Below are positions 36,628 through 45,274 of a stretch of DNA of 64,000 bases, one piece after another. Numbering within the stretch: the first letter of the stretch is position 1; every line of letters starts with the position of its first letter. This DNA comes from Amycolatopsis tucumanensis (GTDB lineage Bacteria > Actinomycetota > Actinomycetes > Mycobacteriales > Pseudonocardiaceae), in assembly GCF_021654135.1 (NCBI RefSeq), contig NZ_JAKGSD010000005.1:167560-231559 (forward strand). The letters are read 5' to 3'. Below the pieces are notes generated by a model that made no database searches, had not been told where the DNA came from, and saw nothing but the letters and a program-made list of their open reading frames with translations. The position numbers and the translations under genes are program-made.

Positions 36628-37955
36628 CGCGCCACCTCCGTCCGCCCGGCCAGCGGCCGCAGGCTCACCTCGGCGATGCGCAGCCGGTCCATTTCGGACA
36701 CCGTCAGGCACCAGCCGTCGACCTCGGCGGAGTCACCGGGGTCGGGGATGCGGCCGAGCCGCTCCAGCATCAGGCCGGCGATGGTTTCGTAGTCGCCGTC
36801 GGGCATCCGGAACCCGGTGACCTCGGTGACCTCGTCGGCGCGCAGCTGGCCGGACACGAGCCAGGTGTCGGAGCCGACCTGCTGCGAGGACGGCGCCTCG
36901 CCGGTGTCGTGCTCGTCGCGGACGTCGCCGATGATCTCCTCGACCACGTCCTCCAGCGTCACCAGGCCGGCCGTGCCGCCGTACTCGTCGACGACCATCG
37001 CCACCTGGAAGCGCGAGTCGCGCAGCCGGGACAGCAGCGCGTCACCGGGCAGCGACTCCGGCACGGTGGGCACCGGGCGCATGATCGAGGCGATCCGGGT
37101 GGTGGCCCGCTCGGCGGCGGGCACGGTGAAGGCCTGCTTCACGTGCACCGCGCCCTGCACGTCGTCCAGGTCCTCGGTGTAGACCGGGAAACGGGAGTGT
37201 CCGGTGCGCCGGGACAGCTCCACGAGGTCGTTGATCGTGTCGCCGACCGTGAGCGACTCGACCTGCACGCGCGGGGTCATCAGCTCCTCCGCGGTGCGGT
37301 CGCCGAAGCGCAGCGACTTGTCCAGCAGCCGCGCGGTCGAGGTGTCGAGGGTGCCGCTTTCCGCGCTGGTGCGCACGATCGAGCCGAGCTCCTGCGGGGA
37401 GCGCGCCGAGCGCAGCTCCTCCTGCGGCTCGATGCCGAACTTGCGGACCAGCCAGTTCGCGCTGTTGTTCATCAGCGTGATCAGCCAGCGGAACAGCGCC
37501 GAGAACCGCGAGTGGTAGCCCATCACGGCCCGCGCGGTCTCCAGCGGCTTGGCCACGGCCAGGTTCTTGGGCGCCATCTCGCCCAGCACCATCGACAGGA
37601 TCGTGGCCAGCAGCAGCGCGATGACGAGCGAGGCGCCGCCCGCGAAGCCTTCGGACAGTCCGGCGGCGGTGAGCAGCGGGCGGACCAGGTTGCCGATCAG
37701 CGGCTCCGCGACGTACCCGGTGACCAGGGTGGTCAGCGTGATCGCGACCTGCGCGCCGGAGAGCTGGAACGACAGCGTCGAATGCGCCTTGCGGACGGTG
37801 CGGGCCCGCTTGTCACCGACCTGGCGGACGTGCGCCTCGACGGTGCTGCGCTCGAGCGCGGTGAGGGAGAACTCGGCGGCCACCGCGAGACCGGTGCCGA
37901 CCGTCAGCAACACGAAGAAAACGACTCCGAGAACGGAGAGGAGCACTTCCATCAT
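36624..37955 (-). CDS. hemolysin-family/CorC-type membrane protein (Rv1842c-like)
   Basis: 443 residues; a second ATG lies one codon later at 37952. It has an N-terminal DUF21 membrane domain (GAQVAITLTTLVTGYVAEPL, LGEMAPKNLAVAKPLETARA), a CBS pair (AEELMTPRVQVESL to GLVTLEDVVEEIIGDVRDEH) and a C-terminal CorC_HlyC domain (WLVSGQLRADEVTEVTGF). Together with the next gene it forms the same pair as Rv1842c-Rv1841c, probable divalent cation transporters acting as a heteromer. Confidence 0.9.
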   Translation of the reverse strand: MMEVLLSVLGVVFFVLLTVGTGLAVAAEFSLTALERSTVEAHVRQVGDKRARTVRKAHSTLSFQLSGAQVAITLTTLVTGYVAEPLIGNLVRPLLTAAGLSEGFAGGASLVIALLLATILSMVLGEMAPKNLAVAKPLETARAVMGYHSRFSALFRWLITLMNNSANWLVRKFGIEPQEELRSARSPQELGSIVRTSAESGTLDTSTARLLDKSLRFGDRTAEELMTPRVQVESLTVGDTINDLVELSRRTGHSRFPVYTEDLDDVQGAVHVKQAFTVPAAERATTRIASIMRPVPTVPESLPGDALLSRLRDSRFQVAMVVDEYGGTAGLVTLEDVVEEIIGDVRDEHDTGEAPSSQQVGSDTWLVSGQLRADEVTEVTGFRMPDGDYETIAGLMLERLGRIPDPGDSAEVDGWCLTVSEMDRLRIAEVSLRPLAGRTEVAR

Positions 37956-38146
37956 CGGCCGTCACGGTCCTGAACCGGGCCGGGGAGGTGCTCGGGAACG
38001 CCGGGTTCGCCACCCGGCTTCGTACTGTCACCAGGTGACTGCGCGTCGCGCACGAAAGAAGTCACTCCTTGGGAATGGCTGGAAACGTGTGCGCCATGAT
38101 ACCCGAACCGGGCGGCCGGACGAGGGCGTCGGCGCTGGTGAGCGTG

Positions 38147-38740
38147 TCAGGAGTCGGCCGAGGCGCGCACCCGGTGCCGCCGCACGCTCTCCTCCACGAG
38201 GTCGAGCACGGGGCCGAGGTCGTCGGCGGGCAGGCCCATCGCCAGGTGCGACACCAGGCCCTCCAGGACCAGCTCCAGGTAGGCGGTGAGCACGTCCACG
38301 TCGACGTCGTCGCGGAGGTTGCCGGCCTGGCGCTGCCACAGCAGGCGCTGCCGCGTGGCGGCGGTCAGCTGCTGTGAGCGCTCGGCCCAGCGGCCGCGGA
38401 ACTCCGGGTCGGTGCGCAGCCGCCGGGAGACCTCCAGCCGCGTGCCCAGCCAGTCCGCGGGGTGGTCGCTGCCCTCGGCGAGCAGTTCGCGCATCACCTG
38501 CACCAGGCCCTGCTGCGCGACCACGTCGGCCATCCGGGCCGCGTCCTCCTCCGCGAGGGCGAGGAAGAGCGACTCCTTGTCGCGGAAGTGGTGGAAGATC
38601 GCGCCGCGGGACAGCCCGGTCGCTTCCTCCAGCCTGCGCACCGTGGCACCCTCGTACCCGTACCGGGCGAAGCAGACACGGGATCCGTCGAGGATCTGGC
38701 GCCTGCGCGCTTCGAGGTGGTCCTGGCTGACCCGGGGCAT
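38147..38740 (-). CDS. acnR: TetR-family repressor of aconitase, AcnR
   Basis: 197 residues from ATG 38740 (MPRVSQDHLEARRRQILDGS). The helix-turn-helix region is ATVRRLEEATGLSRGAIFHHF, near identical to AcnR/Rv1474c proteins, and the C-terminus (DVLTAYLELVLEGLVSHLA) fits as well. In corynebacteria and mycobacteria AcnR represses the aconitase gene and is encoded next to it. Here aconitase is 12 kb to the right (50537-53350), but its promoter carries an AcnR-type box. A second box lies upstream of this gene, suggesting autoregulation. Confidence 0.9.
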   Translation of the reverse strand: MPRVSQDHLEARRRQILDGSRVCFARYGYEGATVRRLEEATGLSRGAIFHHFRDKESLFLALAEEDAARMADVVAQQGLVQVMRELLAEGSDHPADWLGTRLEVSRRLRTDPEFRGRWAERSQQLTAATRQRLLWQRQAGNLRDDVDVDVLTAYLELVLEGLVSHLAMGLPADDLGPVLDLVEESVRRHRVRASADS

Positions 38741-38777
38741 GGCTAGATCCTGACACCGCGAGCCCGGCTTTCGCAAA

Positions 38778-38793
38778 CCGTACGTACTTACTG
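38778..38793 (-). promoter_or_regulatory. AcnR-type box upstream of acnR
   Basis: Minus strand CAGTAAGTACGTACGG matches the AcnR consensus CAGNACnnnCGTACTG at all fixed positions except two. It lies 38 bases before the acnR start, in the gap shared with egtA. Confidence 0.6.
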
Positions 38794-38907
38794 CAATCCT
38801 TACGGATGTCTTGCCGGTAGCCGGGAACGGCCCCGGTCAACCCTGAAAATTGTCGGTGCCCGCGTGTAGCGTCCGAAAGCGAGTGATCCCCGGCGATTGG
38901 ACACGAC

Positions 38908-40161
38908 ATGACAGCGGTCCGGCCCACGTCACCCGCCCCCGGCGGGGCGGTGGCGGCGAAGGTGGTCTCCGACCGCGCCGAGGGCGAGGCGTACGTGGCG
39001 TCCGTGTGCTTCAAGCACGGGCCACCGCGCCTGCTCGGCGTGGAGCTCGAGTACACCGTGCACTACGCGCAAGACCCGCGAAGACCACTCGACCGTGCAG
39101 ATCTCGCCCGTGCGCTCGGCCCGCACGCCCCGCGCACCCTCAGTCCCGAGAGCCCGGCCAGGCCATTGCCCGCCGGCTCGCCCCTGACTCTCGAACCCGG
39201 CGGCCAGGTGGAGATCTCCGCCCTGCCCCAGGCCTCGCTCCGCGAGCTCGCCGACGCGGTGGCCGCCGATCTGGCTCACCTCACCGAACTGCTCGCCCGC
39301 CACGGGTTCGTCCTGCGCGACGACGGCATCGACGCCCACCGCGCCCCGGCCCGGCTGCTGGACACCCCCCGCTACGCCGCGATGGAACGCCGGTTCGCCC
39401 CGATGGGCGACGGCGGCGTCACGATGATGTGCAGCACCGCCGGCCTGCAGGTCTGCGTCGACGCCGGGGAGGCCGATTCGTTCGCCGCCAGGTGGGCCGC
39501 CGTCCACGCCCTCGGCCCGCCGCTGCTCGCGTTGTTCGCCAACTCCCGGCGGCACGCGGGGCGGGACACCGGCGCGGCGTCGGCCCGCTGGCTCGCGGTG
39601 ATGGCCACCGAAGCGTGCCGGACCGCGGCCGCCGCGTGCGGCCCGGACCCGGCGGCGAGCTGGTCGCGCCGCATCATGGACACCCCGCTGCTGGTGGTGC
39701 GGCGGGGCGAGGGGCCGTGGGACGCGCCGGACGGCCTCACCTTCGCCGACTGGGCCGCCGGCCGCGGCGCGGGGCGGGTCCTGCGGCGGCCGACCGTGGC
39801 CGATCTGGACTACCACCTGACCACGATGTTCACCCCGGTGCGGCCGCACGGCTACCTGGAGGTCCGCTACCTCGACGCCCAGCCACGGGACCGTTGGCTG
39901 CACCCGGTCGCGTTGCTGACCGCCCTGCTCGACCGTCCCTCCACAGTGGACCGGGTGCGCGAGGTGTGCGCGCCCGTCGACGGTGAGTGGGAGCGCGCCG
40001 CGCGCGCCGGGATGGCCGACCCGCGGATAGCGGCGGTGGCGCGCGAGGTCGCCGACCTCGGGTGCGCCGAGCTGGCCCGCACCGACCTGACCGAGGAGAC
40101 CGTCAACCGGATCAGCGAAGGCGTGCAGCGGCTCGCGCACGCCGGGGAGGGGACGAAATGA
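38908..40161 (+). CDS. egtA: glutamate-cysteine ligase EgtA
   Basis: 417 residues. The GCS2-type ATP-grasp-like fold shows in LLGVELEYTVHYAQDPRRPL (substrate/metal site), LTLEPGGQVEISALPQAS and FAPMGDGGVTMMCSTAGLQV, with GYLEVRYLDAQPRDRW near the end. EgtA makes gamma-glutamylcysteine, the sulfur donor for ergothioneine. First gene of a tightly overlapping egtABCD operon. Confidence 0.95.
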   Translation: MTAVRPTSPAPGGAVAAKVVSDRAEGEAYVASVCFKHGPPRLLGVELEYTVHYAQDPRRPLDRADLARALGPHAPRTLSPESPARPLPAGSPLTLEPGGQVEISALPQASLRELADAVAADLAHLTELLARHGFVLRDDGIDAHRAPARLLDTPRYAAMERRFAPMGDGGVTMMCSTAGLQVCVDAGEADSFAARWAAVHALGPPLLALFANSRRHAGRDTGAASARWLAVMATEACRTAAAACGPDPAASWSRRIMDTPLLVVRRGEGPWDAPDGLTFADWAAGRGAGRVLRRPTVADLDYHLTTMFTPVRPHGYLEVRYLDAQPRDRWLHPVALLTALLDRPSTVDRVREVCAPVDGEWERAARAGMADPRIAAVAREVADLGCAELARTDLTEETVNRISEGVQRLAHAGEGTK

Positions 40162-41519
40162 CCGGCGTGCCGCCGTTGACCGAGGCGCCGAACCCGGTGC
40201 GTGAACTGTCCGAAGAGGCCCTGCGTTCCCGCGCGGCCGCCGCGCTGGAGCGGGCGCGGGCCCGCAGCACGGCGCTGACCGCCGCGGTGGACGACGACGA
40301 CCTCGTCCGCCAGCACTCGAAGCTGATGTCGCCGCTGGTGTGGGACCTCGCGCACATCGGCAGCCAGGAAGAGCTGTGGCTGGTGCGGGACGTGGGCGGC
40401 CGGGAGCCGCTGCGGCCCGACATCGACGACCTCTACGACGCGTTCCAGCACCCGCGCGCCACCCGGCCGTCGCTGCCGCTGCTGGGGCCGGCCGAGGCGC
40501 GCGCCTACGTCGCCGAGGTGCGGGCCAAGGCGTTCGACGTGCTGGAGCGCGCGCCGATGACCGGCCGCCCGCTCACCGAGGCCGGGTTCGCCTTCGGCAT
40601 GATCACCCAGCACGAGCAGCAGCACGACGAGACCATGCTGGCCACCCACCAGCTGCGCAAGGGCGATCCGGTGCTGCACGCGCCCGCGCCGCCGCCCGCC
40701 CGGTCGGGGCCACTGCCGGGCGAGGTCCTCGTCCCGGCCGGCCCGTTCGTCATGGGCACGTCGCTGGAGCCGTGGGCGCTGGACAACGAGCGCCCGGCCC
40801 ATGAGGTCGACGTGGCCGCGTTCTACCTGGACACCGTGCCGGTGACCAACGGCGCGTACGTGGAGTTCCTCGAAGACGGCGGCTACGACCGGCGTGAGCT
40901 GTGGAGCGCGGCGGGCTGGGATTACCGCACCGAGCACGACATCACCGCGCCGCGGTTCTGGCGCCGCGAGCCGGACGGCTGGTGGCGGGTCCGCTTCGGC
41001 GTGCACGAGCCGGTGCCCGCCGACCAGCCGGTGGTGCACGTGTCCTACTACGAGGCCGAGGCGTACGCCAGGTGGGCGGGCAAGCGGCTGCCCACCGAGG
41101 CGGAGTGGGAGAAGGCCGCCCGGTTCGACCCGGCGACGGGGGAGTCCCGGCGGTACCCGTGGGGCAACGACGATCCCACGCCGGAGCACGCGAACCTGGG
41201 CCAGCGGCACCTCTCGCCCGCCCCTGCCGGCGCGTACCCGAAGGGCGCCTCGGCGCTCGGCGTGCACCAGCTGATCGGCGACGTGTGGGAGTGGACGAGC
41301 ACCGACTTCGCCGGCTACCCGGGCTTCCGCGCGTTCCCGTACCGGGAGTACTCGGAGGTGTTCTTCGGGCCCGAGTACAAGGTGCTGCGCGGCGGTTCGT
41401 TCGGCACCGACGCGGCGGCCGTGCGCGGCACGTTCCGCAACTGGGACTACCCGATCCGGCGGCAGATCTTCGCCGGGTTCCGCTGCGCGCGGGACGCCGC
41501 GCCGGGCGAGCGGGCCTGA
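40158..41519 (+). CDS. egtB: hercynine oxygenase (sulfoxide synthase) EgtB
   Basis: 453 residues. The N-terminal DinB-like domain contains the iron-binding HX3HXE motif in QHEQQHDETM (His152, His156, Glu158) with LVWDLAHIGSQEELWLVR before it; the C-terminal FGE-sulfatase domain has VPAGPFVMGTSLEPWALDNE and LRGGSFGTDAAAVRGTFRNW. It joins gamma-glutamylcysteine to hercynine using O2. ATGA overlap with egtA. Confidence 0.96.
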   Translation: MTGVPPLTEAPNPVRELSEEALRSRAAAALERARARSTALTAAVDDDDLVRQHSKLMSPLVWDLAHIGSQEELWLVRDVGGREPLRPDIDDLYDAFQHPRATRPSLPLLGPAEARAYVAEVRAKAFDVLERAPMTGRPLTEAGFAFGMITQHEQQHDETMLATHQLRKGDPVLHAPAPPPARSGPLPGEVLVPAGPFVMGTSLEPWALDNERPAHEVDVAAFYLDTVPVTNGAYVEFLEDGGYDRRELWSAAGWDYRTEHDITAPRFWRREPDGWWRVRFGVHEPVPADQPVVHVSYYEAEAYARWAGKRLPTEAEWEKAARFDPATGESRRYPWGNDDPTPEHANLGQRHLSPAPAGAYPKGASALGVHQLIGDVWEWTSTDFAGYPGFRAFPYREYSEVFFGPEYKVLRGGSFGTDAAAVRGTFRNWDYPIRRQIFAGFRCARDAAPGERA

Positions 41520-41521
41520 CG

Positions 41522-42280
41522 GTGTGCCGCCACCTGGGTTACCTCGGCCCGCCGCGCTCGCCGGCGGAGCCGGTGTTCGACGCGCCGCACTCGCTGCTGC
41601 GGCAGACCTACGCGCCGCGGGACATGCGCGGCGGCGGCGTGGTCAACGCCGACGGGTTCGGGCTGGGCTGGTTCGGCGACGGCCCGGAGCCGGTGCGGTA
41701 CCGGCGCCCGGTTCCACTGTGGAGCGATCAGGACCTGCCGCGGCTGGCGCGGTCGGTCCACAGTGGAGCGTTCGTCGCCGCGGTGCGCAACGGCACCACC
41801 GGGATGCCGTCCGGGGAGGGCGCGTGCGCGCCCTTCACCGGCGGCCGGTGGTTGTTCAGCCACAACGGGATGGTGCGCGGCTGGCCGGACAGCCTCGCCG
41901 CGCTGGCCGGGAAGCTGCCGGTCACCGACCTGATGACCCTGGAGGCGCCCACCGACTCGGCGGTGCTGTGGGCGCTGCTGCGGGAGCGGCTGGAAGCGGG
42001 GGAGGACCCCGTGGGCGCGGTCGCCGACCTGATCGCCCAGGTCGAGCGCGCCGCGCCGGGGTCGCGGCTGAACTTCCTGCTCACCGACGGCGCCGTCCTC
42101 GTCGGCACCGCCTGGACCCACGCCCTGTCGGTGCGGGTCGAGGGCGAGGCCGTCCTCTTCGCGTCCGAACCGCTCGACGACGCGCCCGGCTGGTCGGAGG
42201 TGCCCGACCGGCACCTCGTCGCGGCCCGGCACGGCGCCGTCGAAGTCATTCCCCTCAACGCCGATCGGAGTGTTCCCTGA
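41522..42280 (+). CDS. egtC: gamma-glutamyl hercynylcysteine sulfoxide amidohydrolase EgtC
   Basis: 252 residues from GTG 41522. The N-terminal Cys2 in VCRHLGYLGPP is the Ntn-hydrolase nucleophile after Met removal; RRPVPLWSDQDLPRLARSVH and FVAAVRNGTTGMPSGEGACA complete the class II glutamine amidotransferase-like fold. It removes glutamate from the EgtB product. The stop shares a base with the egtD start. Confidence 0.95.
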   Translation: MCRHLGYLGPPRSPAEPVFDAPHSLLRQTYAPRDMRGGGVVNADGFGLGWFGDGPEPVRYRRPVPLWSDQDLPRLARSVHSGAFVAAVRNGTTGMPSGEGACAPFTGGRWLFSHNGMVRGWPDSLAALAGKLPVTDLMTLEAPTDSAVLWALLRERLEAGEDPVGAVADLIAQVERAAPGSRLNFLLTDGAVLVGTAWTHALSVRVEGEAVLFASEPLDDAPGWSEVPDRHLVAARHGAVEVIPLNADRSVP

Positions 42281-43254
42281 TGACCGAGTCCGAACTGGAC
42301 ATCCACCGCAGCGCCACCGAGATCGCCGAGGCGCTGCGCGCGGACGTGCGGGAGGGGCTGTCGGCCGAGCAGAAGTGGCTGCCGTCCAAGTGGTTCTACG
42401 ACGCGGCGGGCAGCCGGTTGTTCGAGGACATCACCGCGCTGCCCGAGTACTACCCGACGCGGGCCGAACGCGAGGTGCTGGCGCGGGAGGCCGCCGGCAT
42501 CGCGAAGATCACCGGCGCGCACACGCTGGTCGAACTCGGTTCGGGGTCGAGCGAGAAGACCCGGCTGCTGCTCGACGGGCTGCGCGACCACGGCAGTCTC
42601 CGGACGTTCGTGCCGCTGGACGTGTCGGAGGCCGCGCTGGCCGAGGCGGTGGAGGCGATCCAGGCCGGCTACCCGGGGCTCGACGTGCGTGGCGTGGTCG
42701 GCGACTTCACCGAGCACCTCGGCCTGCTGCCCGGCGAACCGCCCCGGCTGGTCGCGTTCCTGGGCGGGACGATCGGCAACTTCCTGCCTGCCGACCGCGG
42801 CAAGTTCCTGCGCTCGGTGCGGGACGTGCTGGCCGCGGGCGAGTGGTTCCTGCTGGGCACCGACCTGGTCAAAGACCCGGAGACGCTGGTCCGCGCCTAC
42901 GACGACGCGGCCGGCGTGACGGCGGAGTTCAACCGCAACGTGCTGCGCGTGGTCAACGAGGTGCTGGGCGCGAACTTCGACCCGGACTCCTTCGAGCACG
43001 TCGCCCACTGGGACGCTCGGAACGAGTGGATCGAGATGCGGCTGCGCGCCCCGGAGCCGGTGCGGGTGTCGATCCCGGGCGCGGGCATGGAGGTCTCGTT
43101 CGAGGCGGGCGAGCACATCCGGACGGAGATCTCGGCGAAGTTCCGCCGCGACGGCGTGACCGCGGAACTGGACGACGCCGGTTTCGAGGTCGAGCACTGG
43201 TGGACCGACGCCGCTGGACGGTTCGGGGTGTCCCTGGCCCGCGCGATGAGCTAG
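42280..43254 (+). CDS. egtD: histidine N-alpha-methyltransferase EgtD
   Basis: 324 residues. Key segments are PSKWFYDAAGSRLFEDITAL and PEYYPTRAEREVL (the DUF2260/EgtD signature), SAM motif LVELGSGSSEKTRLLL and FLGGTIGNFLPADRGKFL. It trimethylates histidine to hercynine. The final step needs EgtE, a PLP lyase, which is not encoded beside the cluster. Confidence 0.96.
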   Translation: MTESELDIHRSATEIAEALRADVREGLSAEQKWLPSKWFYDAAGSRLFEDITALPEYYPTRAEREVLAREAAGIAKITGAHTLVELGSGSSEKTRLLLDGLRDHGSLRTFVPLDVSEAALAEAVEAIQAGYPGLDVRGVVGDFTEHLGLLPGEPPRLVAFLGGTIGNFLPADRGKFLRSVRDVLAAGEWFLLGTDLVKDPETLVRAYDDAAGVTAEFNRNVLRVVNEVLGANFDPDSFEHVAHWDARNEWIEMRLRAPEPVRVSIPGAGMEVSFEAGEHIRTEISAKFRRDGVTAELDDAGFEVEHWWTDAAGRFGVSLARAMS

Positions 43255-43266
43255 CCGGCCGCGGGG

Positions 43267-43683
43267 GGATCCTGACCGGCGGCGCGGCGTGGGCTGCTCC
43301 GCCGCGCCGGAGGCCGGGTCCGGCACGATCGCGGCAACGGATGGCCGCTCGTGGTACCGGTCGGTCCCGGCCTGGCCGCGGATGCGCCGATGCTTCCGCA
43401 TCTGGTGCGATGCCTGCCCGTCACGCGGACAAGGGCTCGCGGTGCCGCTGAGGGGGCGGTGGCCGGCGCCGCGGCGCAGGCTGCTCAGCCGTGCCGAAGG
43501 CCGGGCCGACCAGGTCCGCACTCTCGGCGGCAACGGACCGCCGCTCGTGGCTCGGGCTTGTCCCTGCCGCGGGTGCGCCGATGACTCCGCAACTGGATGC
43601 GACACCTGCCCGTCACCCGCCCCGGAAACCGACCAGGCCTCGCCGCTGCGGGATCGTGACCGGCGCCGCAGCGTGGGGTGCCC
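43267..43683. repeat. imperfect direct repeats of about 190 bp, no gene
   Basis: Copy 1 (43267-43428) and copy 2 (43452-43618) align along their length: GACCGGCGGCGCGGCGTGGG matches GGCCGGCGCCGCGGCGCAGG, and CCGATGCTTCCGCATCTGG matches CCGATGACTCCGCAACTGG, both ending CCTGCCCGTCAC. A partial third copy begins at 43650 (GGGATCGTGACCGGCGCCGC). No convincing gene lies in 43255-43718. Confidence 0.75.
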
Positions 43684-43718
43684 GGTGGCGGGGGCGGGCG
43701 GGTGGTCCAATAGGGGTC

Positions 43719-44189
43719 GTGAAGAATCCGCTCCCGCTCCTGGCCCGCAGGCTGGGCACCCGCCCGTGGCTGATGCGGCTCGCGAAGGTCATCATCTGGG
43801 CGGACAAGCGGCTGCACCGCTGGTTCGGCGGCCGGGTGACCCTGGTCGGCATCGCGGGCCTGCCGTCGCTGCGGCTGACCACCCTGGGGCGCAAGAGCGG
43901 CCTGCCACGCAGCACGAACCTGCTGTACTTCCCGCACGAGGACGGCTTCGTGCTCGTCGGCTCCAACTGGGGCCGCCCCCGCGACCCCGGCTGGACCTTC
44001 AACCTGCGCGAGCACGCCGAGGCGACGGTGGCCATCCGCGGGAAGGAAATCCCGGTCACCGCGCAGCCGGTCAAGGGCGAGGACTACGACCGGATGTGGC
44101 AGCGCCTGCTCGACTTCTGGCCGGGCTACGAGATGGAACGCCTCGCCGCCGGCCGCGAGCTGCCGATCTTCCTGCTCACCCCCCGGTAG
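43719..44189 (+). CDS. DDN-type F420H2-dependent nitroreductase/quinone reductase family protein
   Basis: 156 residues from GTG 43719. LRLTTLGRKSGLPRSTNLLY, VLVGSNWGRPRDPGWTFNLR and VTAQPVKGEDYDRMWQRLLD are the split-barrel DDN signature, where the F420 cofactor binds. Such enzymes reduce quinones and activate nitroimidazoles in mycobacteria. Solitary gene, start supported by family alignment rather than by a ribosome site. Confidence 0.85.
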   Translation: MKNPLPLLARRLGTRPWLMRLAKVIIWADKRLHRWFGGRVTLVGIAGLPSLRLTTLGRKSGLPRSTNLLYFPHEDGFVLVGSNWGRPRDPGWTFNLREHAEATVAIRGKEIPVTAQPVKGEDYDRMWQRLLDFWPGYEMERLAAGRELPIFLLTPR

Positions 44190-44300
44190 GCGCGCGAACA
44201 AAAAAGTTCCGGGGGCGGTGTCGGATCCGGGTGGTCGCGTTCGTGGTCAGGGTGAGGCCGCCCGCGGATGGGGCGGCGCCGAGGTGGAGGAACCGCGACC

Positions 44301-44918
44301 ATGAAGCTGACGACCATGACCCAGATCAGCGTCGACGGCGTGATGCAGGGCAACGGCGGCGCGTCGGAGGAGGACCGCCGCAGCGGGTTCGACCGCGGCG
44401 GCTGGGCGGCGATGGGCAAGGGCGACGACGGCACCCACGCGCTGATCAAGCAGACCTACCAGCGCGCCGACGCGTTCCTGTTCGGCAGGCGGACCTACGA
44501 GTTGTTCGCCAGCGCGTGGGGGACCGACGCGGATGTCCCCGGCTGGGAGCCCGTCCGGCGGGCGCTGCACGACCGGCCCAAGTACGTCGCCTCGACGACC
44601 CTGACCGACCCGGCGTGGGCGGGCACCACCGTCCTGCGCGGCGACCTGGCCGCCGCCGTCGCCGACCTGAAAGCCAAGCCCGGCGGCGAACTGCAGGTGC
44701 ACGGCAGCGGCGCCCTGATCCGGTGGCTGCTGGCCAACGACCTGGTCGACGAGCTGACCCTGATCGTGATCCCGGTGGTCGTCGGGCAGGGCGCGCGGCT
44801 GTTCCCGGACGCGGGCCCCGATCTCGCGCTCGACCTCGTCGACTCGCGGACCGACTCGAAGGGCGTGACCATCCAGGTCTACCGGCCCGCCGGGCGCCCG
44901 CAGTACGCCACCGCCTGA
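44301..44918 (+). CDS. RibD C-terminal/dihydrofolate-reductase-fold protein
   Basis: 205 residues from ATG 44301 behind GAGGTGGAGG. It begins MKLTTMTQISVDGVMQGNGG; FLFGRRTYELFASAWG and LQVHGSGALIRWLLANDLVD are the RibD_C signature, and LIVIPVVVGQGARLFP closes the domain. A reductase using NADPH is likely; substrate unknown. Followed 32 bases later by a DGPF gene and an ECF sigma gene, and such small enzymes commonly accompany ECF42-type sigma factors. Confidence 0.85.
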   Translation: MKLTTMTQISVDGVMQGNGGASEEDRRSGFDRGGWAAMGKGDDGTHALIKQTYQRADAFLFGRRTYELFASAWGTDADVPGWEPVRRALHDRPKYVASTTLTDPAWAGTTVLRGDLAAAVADLKAKPGGELQVHGSGALIRWLLANDLVDELTLIVIPVVVGQGARLFPDAGPDLALDLVDSRTDSKGVTIQVYRPAGRPQYATA

Positions 44919-44950
44919 AAACCCCGCCCACCCGAGGAGCTGATCTTCAG

Positions 44951-45274
44951 ATGCAGTACCTGGTTTCCGTCATCGACGACAAGGACAACCCCGGCCGGAC
45001 TGACCGGCAGCCGGCCATCAGCGCGTTCAACGAACGCCTGATCGCCGAGGGCTACTGGGTCTTCGCGGGCGGGCTCGCGGACACCGAGTCGGCCACGGTC
45101 GTCGACAACCGGGGCGAGCAGGCGGTGTTCAGCGACGGGCCCTTCGTCGAGTCGAAGGAGTACCTCGCCGGCGTCTGGATCTGGGAGGCCCCCGATCTGG
45201 ACGTGGCGCTCAAGCTCGCCACCGAGGCCTCCAAGATCTGCGACCGCAAGATCGAGGTGCGGCCGTTCCGGTGA
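44951..45274 (+). CDS. YCII/DGPF-domain protein
   Basis: 107 residues: MQYLVSVIDDKDNPGRTD, then VFSDGPFVESKEYLAGVWIW, which contains the DGPF motif, and ALKLATEASKICDRKIEVRP. DGPF proteins are encoded beside ECF42 sigma factors in many actinobacteria. Its stop overlaps the sigma start by four bases. Confidence 0.92.
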   Translation: MQYLVSVIDDKDNPGRTDRQPAISAFNERLIAEGYWVFAGGLADTESATVVDNRGEQAVFSDGPFVESKEYLAGVWIWEAPDLDVALKLATEASKICDRKIEVRPFR

